A stretch of 25,731 bases of DNA from contig DASUMP010000072.1 in assembly GCA_036277635.1 (NCBI GenBank), positions 1 to 25,731 of the forward strand. Reading direction: 5' to 3'. The DNA is from DASUMP01 sp036277635 (lineage in GTDB: Bacteria; Actinomycetota; Acidimicrobiia; IMCC26256; PALSA-610). Both the position numbers and the translations under genes were made by a program. The notes beneath the pieces were generated by a model. That model saw only the letters and a list, made by a program, of their open reading frames with translations. It did no database searches and was not told the DNA's origin. Positions 24,046 to 25,731 of the stretch are shown piece after piece; the first letter of the stretch is position 1; each line of letters opens with the position of its first letter.

Positions 24046-25425
24046 TCAGCCCTGGTCGGGGCGGGCCATCGCGTCGACGTCGAGCAGCCGATCGACCTGC
24101 TCGTCGGTCAGCAACCCGCGGCCGACGACGAGCTCGCGGATCGACGCGCCGGTCGCGATCGACTCCTTGACCAGCGCGGCGACGGTGTCGTAGCCGAGCT
24201 CGAGGTTCAGCGCGGTCGCGACCGACGGCGAAGACTCGGCGTCGGCGCGCAACCGCTCCACGTTCGCGATCACGCCGGCGACGCACCGGTCGGCGAACAG
24301 CCGGCTCACGTTCGCGAGCAACCGGATCGACTCGAGCAGGTTGTGCGCCATCACCGGCACGAACACGTTCAGCTCGAACGCGCCCTGCGAGCCTGCGAAC
24401 GCGATCGCGTGGTCGTTGCCGAACACGTGGACCGCGACCTGGCTGACGGCCTCGGGGATGACCGGGTTCACCTTGCCCGGCATGATCGACGAACCCGGCT
24501 GCAGGTCGGGGAGCTGGATCTCGCCGAGGCCGGCGCGCGGCCCGCTGTTCATCCAGCGCAGGTCGTTCGCGATCTTCAGCAACGAGCCGGCGAGGGTGCG
24601 CAGCGCGCCCGAGCACTCGACGAGTCCGTCGCGCGCGCCCTGGGCGGCGAAGTGGTCGCGCGCCTCGGTGAGCGGGAGGCCCGAACGGGTCGCGAGCCGC
24701 GCGATGACGTTCGCGCCGAAGCCGGCAGGCGCGTTGAGACCGGTGCCGACCGCGGTGCCGCCGAGCGGGAGCTCGCCCAGGCGCGCGAGCGCGTCGCGCA
24801 GGCGCGCGGCACCGTCGTCGACTTGGGTGGCGTAGCCGCCGAACTCCTGGCCGAGCGTGACGGGCGTCGCGTCCATGAGGTGGGTGCGTCCGGCCTTCAC
24901 GACACTGGCGAACTCGCGCTCCTTGGCCCGCAGCGCGCCGATGAGGTGCTCGAGCGCAGGGAGCAGGTCGGAGACGACCGCCGCGGTCGCGGCGAGGTGC
25001 ACGGCCGACGGGAACACGTCGTTCGACGACTGCGACGCGTTCACGTGATCGTTGGGGTGCACCGCGGTGCCGAGGCGTTCCGACGCGAGGCGCGCGATCA
25101 CCTCGTTCATGTTCATGTTCGACGACGTGCCCGAGCCGGTCTGGAACACGTCGACGGGGAACTGGTCGGCGTGCGCGCCGTGCGCGATCTCGTCGGCCAC
25201 GGCGGCGATCGCGTCGGCCGTCGCGGGTTCGAGCAGCGCGAGCTCGGCGTTGACCCGGGCCGCCTCGGCCTTGATCAGCGCCAGGGCCCGAATCAGCTCG
25301 GGCGGGAGGCGCAGCCCCGAGACGGGGAAGTTCTCGACCGCCCGCTGGGTCTGGGCGCCCCACTGCGCCGTGGCGGGCACGCGGACCTCGCCGAGCGAGT
25401 CGTGCTCGATGCGGTCGTCGGCCAC
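24046..25425 (-). CDS. fumC: class II fumarate hydratase
   Basis: This 459-aa cytoplasmic enzyme of the TCA cycle interconverts fumarate and L-malate without an iron-sulfur cluster, as a homotetramer. Family landmarks are all present: WGAQTQRAVENFPVSG near 22-37; TGSGTSSNMNMNEVIA near 95-110; NDHVNASQSSNDVFPSA near 124-140; KAGRTHLMDATPVTLGQEF, with the catalytic-type His; and the signature loop GSSIMPGKVNP from residue 311 with its catalytic serine. Length is normal for FumC. The GxSSNMNMNEV and MDATPV wording separates it from aspartase and argininosuccinate lyase, although aspartase shares most of it. The start is GTG 25425, 6 nt behind a TACCGT -10 box. It is a single-gene unit. Confidence 0.94.
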   Translation of the reverse strand: MADDRIEHDSLGEVRVPATAQWGAQTQRAVENFPVSGLRLPPELIRALALIKAEAARVNAELALLEPATADAIAAVADEIAHGAHADQFPVDVFQTGSGTSSNMNMNEVIARLASERLGTAVHPNDHVNASQSSNDVFPSAVHLAATAAVVSDLLPALEHLIGALRAKEREFASVVKAGRTHLMDATPVTLGQEFGGYATQVDDGAARLRDALARLGELPLGGTAVGTGLNAPAGFGANVIARLATRSGLPLTEARDHFAAQGARDGLVECSGALRTLAGSLLKIANDLRWMNSGPRAGLGEIQLPDLQPGSSIMPGKVNPVIPEAVSQVAVHVFGNDHAIAFAGSQGAFELNVFVPVMAHNLLESIRLLANVSRLFADRCVAGVIANVERLRADAESSPSVATALNLELGYDTVAALVKESIATGASIRELVVGRGLLTDEQVDRLLDVDAMARPDQG

Positions 25426-25431
25426 GCCCGG

Positions 25432-25456
25432 ACGGTACCCCGGACCGGCCCGGGGT
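25432..25456 (-). promoter_or_regulatory. fumC promoter region: -10 box TACCGT and a GC-rich inverted repeat
   Basis: On the minus strand TACCGT (25437-25432) ends 6 nt before GTG 25425, a leaderless arrangement. Just upstream ACCCCGG (25437-25443) and CCGGGGT (25450-25456) make a perfect 7-bp inverted repeat with a 6-bp spacer. It lies between the divergent fumC and SRPBCC promoters, so an operator is more likely than a terminator. In GC-rich DNA chance is also possible. Confidence 0.4.
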
Positions 25457-25502
25457 TGACATGTCTAACCTGATTCGACATACTGTCTATGGACATTAGA
25501 CA
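25456..25502 (+). promoter_or_regulatory. SRPBCC gene promoter overlapped by TGTCTA/GACA operator repeats
   Basis: A -35 box TTGACA (25456-25461), a 17-bp spacer and CATACT (25479-25484) make the best sigma-70-type promoter in the window. The same stretch holds GACATGTC (25458-25465, palindrome), GACA-TAC-TGTC (25477-25487) and TGTCTA-N7-TAGACA (25484-25502), plus an outer pair TGTCTAA (25462-25468)/TTAGACA (25496-25502). This looks like binding sites for a dimeric repressor of TetR or MarR type covering the promoter. GAGGA (25515-25519) is the ribosome-binding site. Confidence 0.65.
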
Positions 25503-25523
25503 CACGCAGGAACCGAGGATCCG

Positions 25524-25731
25524 ATGTTCACCCTCCACACCGAACGCACCATCGCCGCCCCGCCCGAGGTCGTCTGGGACGTCCTGACCGACTTCCCGGC
25601 CCAGCCCGAGTGGAACCCGTCGATCGTCTCGATCGTCGCCGAGGGTCCGCTGCAGGCCGGCACCCGCATCACGTTCGTCGGCCCTCGCAACGACAAGGGC
25701 GCCACGATGCGCTTCCGGCCGACGGTGCTCG
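25524..25731 (+). CDS. SRPBCC-family protein, 5' end only
   Basis: The first 69 residues are visible before the right edge. The opening FTLHTERTIAAPPEVVWDVL and then TDFPAQPEWNPSIVSI is the standard N-terminus of SRPBCC/polyketide-cyclase-like proteins: first strand, the helix after APxExVWxxLTD, then the W-N-P turn. These proteins bind hydrophobic ligands in a helix-grip cavity; the ligand here is unknown. ATG 25524 has GAGGA 4 nt upstream and a real leader of about 30 nt, unlike most genes of this window. The promoter is overlain by inverted repeats, so expression is probably induced by a ligand of a repressor encoded elsewhere. Confidence 0.85.
   Translation, partial: MFTLHTERTIAAPPEVVWDVLTDFPAQPEWNPSIVSIVAEGPLQAGTRITFVGPRNDKGATMRFRPTVL

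Noticed and set aside
25437..25456. The GC-rich inverted repeat as a rho-independent terminator.
   Set aside because: It lies between two diverging genes, has no T-run, and no transcript is expected to end there.
1..25731. tRNA, rRNA, CRISPR arrays, insertion sequences, att sites, riboswitches.
   Set aside because: No cloverleaf-like segment, regular spaced repeats, transposase motifs or conserved riboswitch cores were seen; the intergenic spaces are all about 112 bases or shorter.

Overview
The window is a gene-dense, GC-rich bacterial chromosome segment. Most genes are above about 65% GC and start with GTG or ATG. The gene set is FadD-type acyl-CoA synthetase, family III CoA transferase, VapBC, a wall/surface RHS protein with DNRLRE-like repeats, and a GlpD/AGPS-like/FGGY kinase cluster. 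At least seven genes have a TANNNT -10 box only 6-9 nt before the start codon, which points to leaderless transcription. Together these suggest a free-living, lipid-using actinobacterium, possibly of the Acidimicrobiia. The phylum is an inference and the class is a guess. I saw no rRNA, tRNA, CRISPR array, insertion sequence or prophage.

Layout, left end (1-8965): the 3' end of an SRPBCC-family gene, then on the minus strand a giant secreted RHS/YD-repeat protein (2694 aa) whose last 344 residues form a DUF1023-like alpha/beta-hydrolase. Directly downstream, sharing one base with the RHS stop codon, is a 172-aa predicted lipoprotein. This looks like a polymorphic toxin (a putative secreted lipase or esterase) with its immunity gene. 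The tip and the lipoprotein are visibly less GC-rich than the RHS body.

Middle (9066-15988): an acyl-CoA synthetase; a VapB/VapC toxin-antitoxin pair; then a sulfide/persulfide detoxification locus. In that locus a CstR-like CsoR-family repressor, a persulfide dioxygenase-rhodanese fusion of the CstB type and a TauE/SafE exporter run to the right, and a single-domain rhodanese runs to the left. Both directions share one perfect ATACCCC-TG-GGGGTAT palindrome that overlaps both promoters. A family III CoA transferase translationally coupled to a GNAT acetyltransferase follows.

Right part (16027-25731): an operon of glycerol-3-phosphate dehydrogenase (glpD), an alkyl-DHAP-synthase-like flavoprotein and an FGGY kinase. 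The kinase resembles GlpK but lacks two of the usual glycerol ligands. Next, on the minus strand, are four overlapping genes led by a stand-alone phosphohistidine swivel domain, with three poorly known partners (377, 275 and 140 aa). They diverge, from interlocked leaderless promoters, from a 195-aa gene of unknown function. The window ends with class II fumarase (fumC, minus) and the start of another SRPBCC gene whose promoter is packed with TGTCTA/GACA inverted repeats.

No gene-free stretch exceeds about 112 bases.
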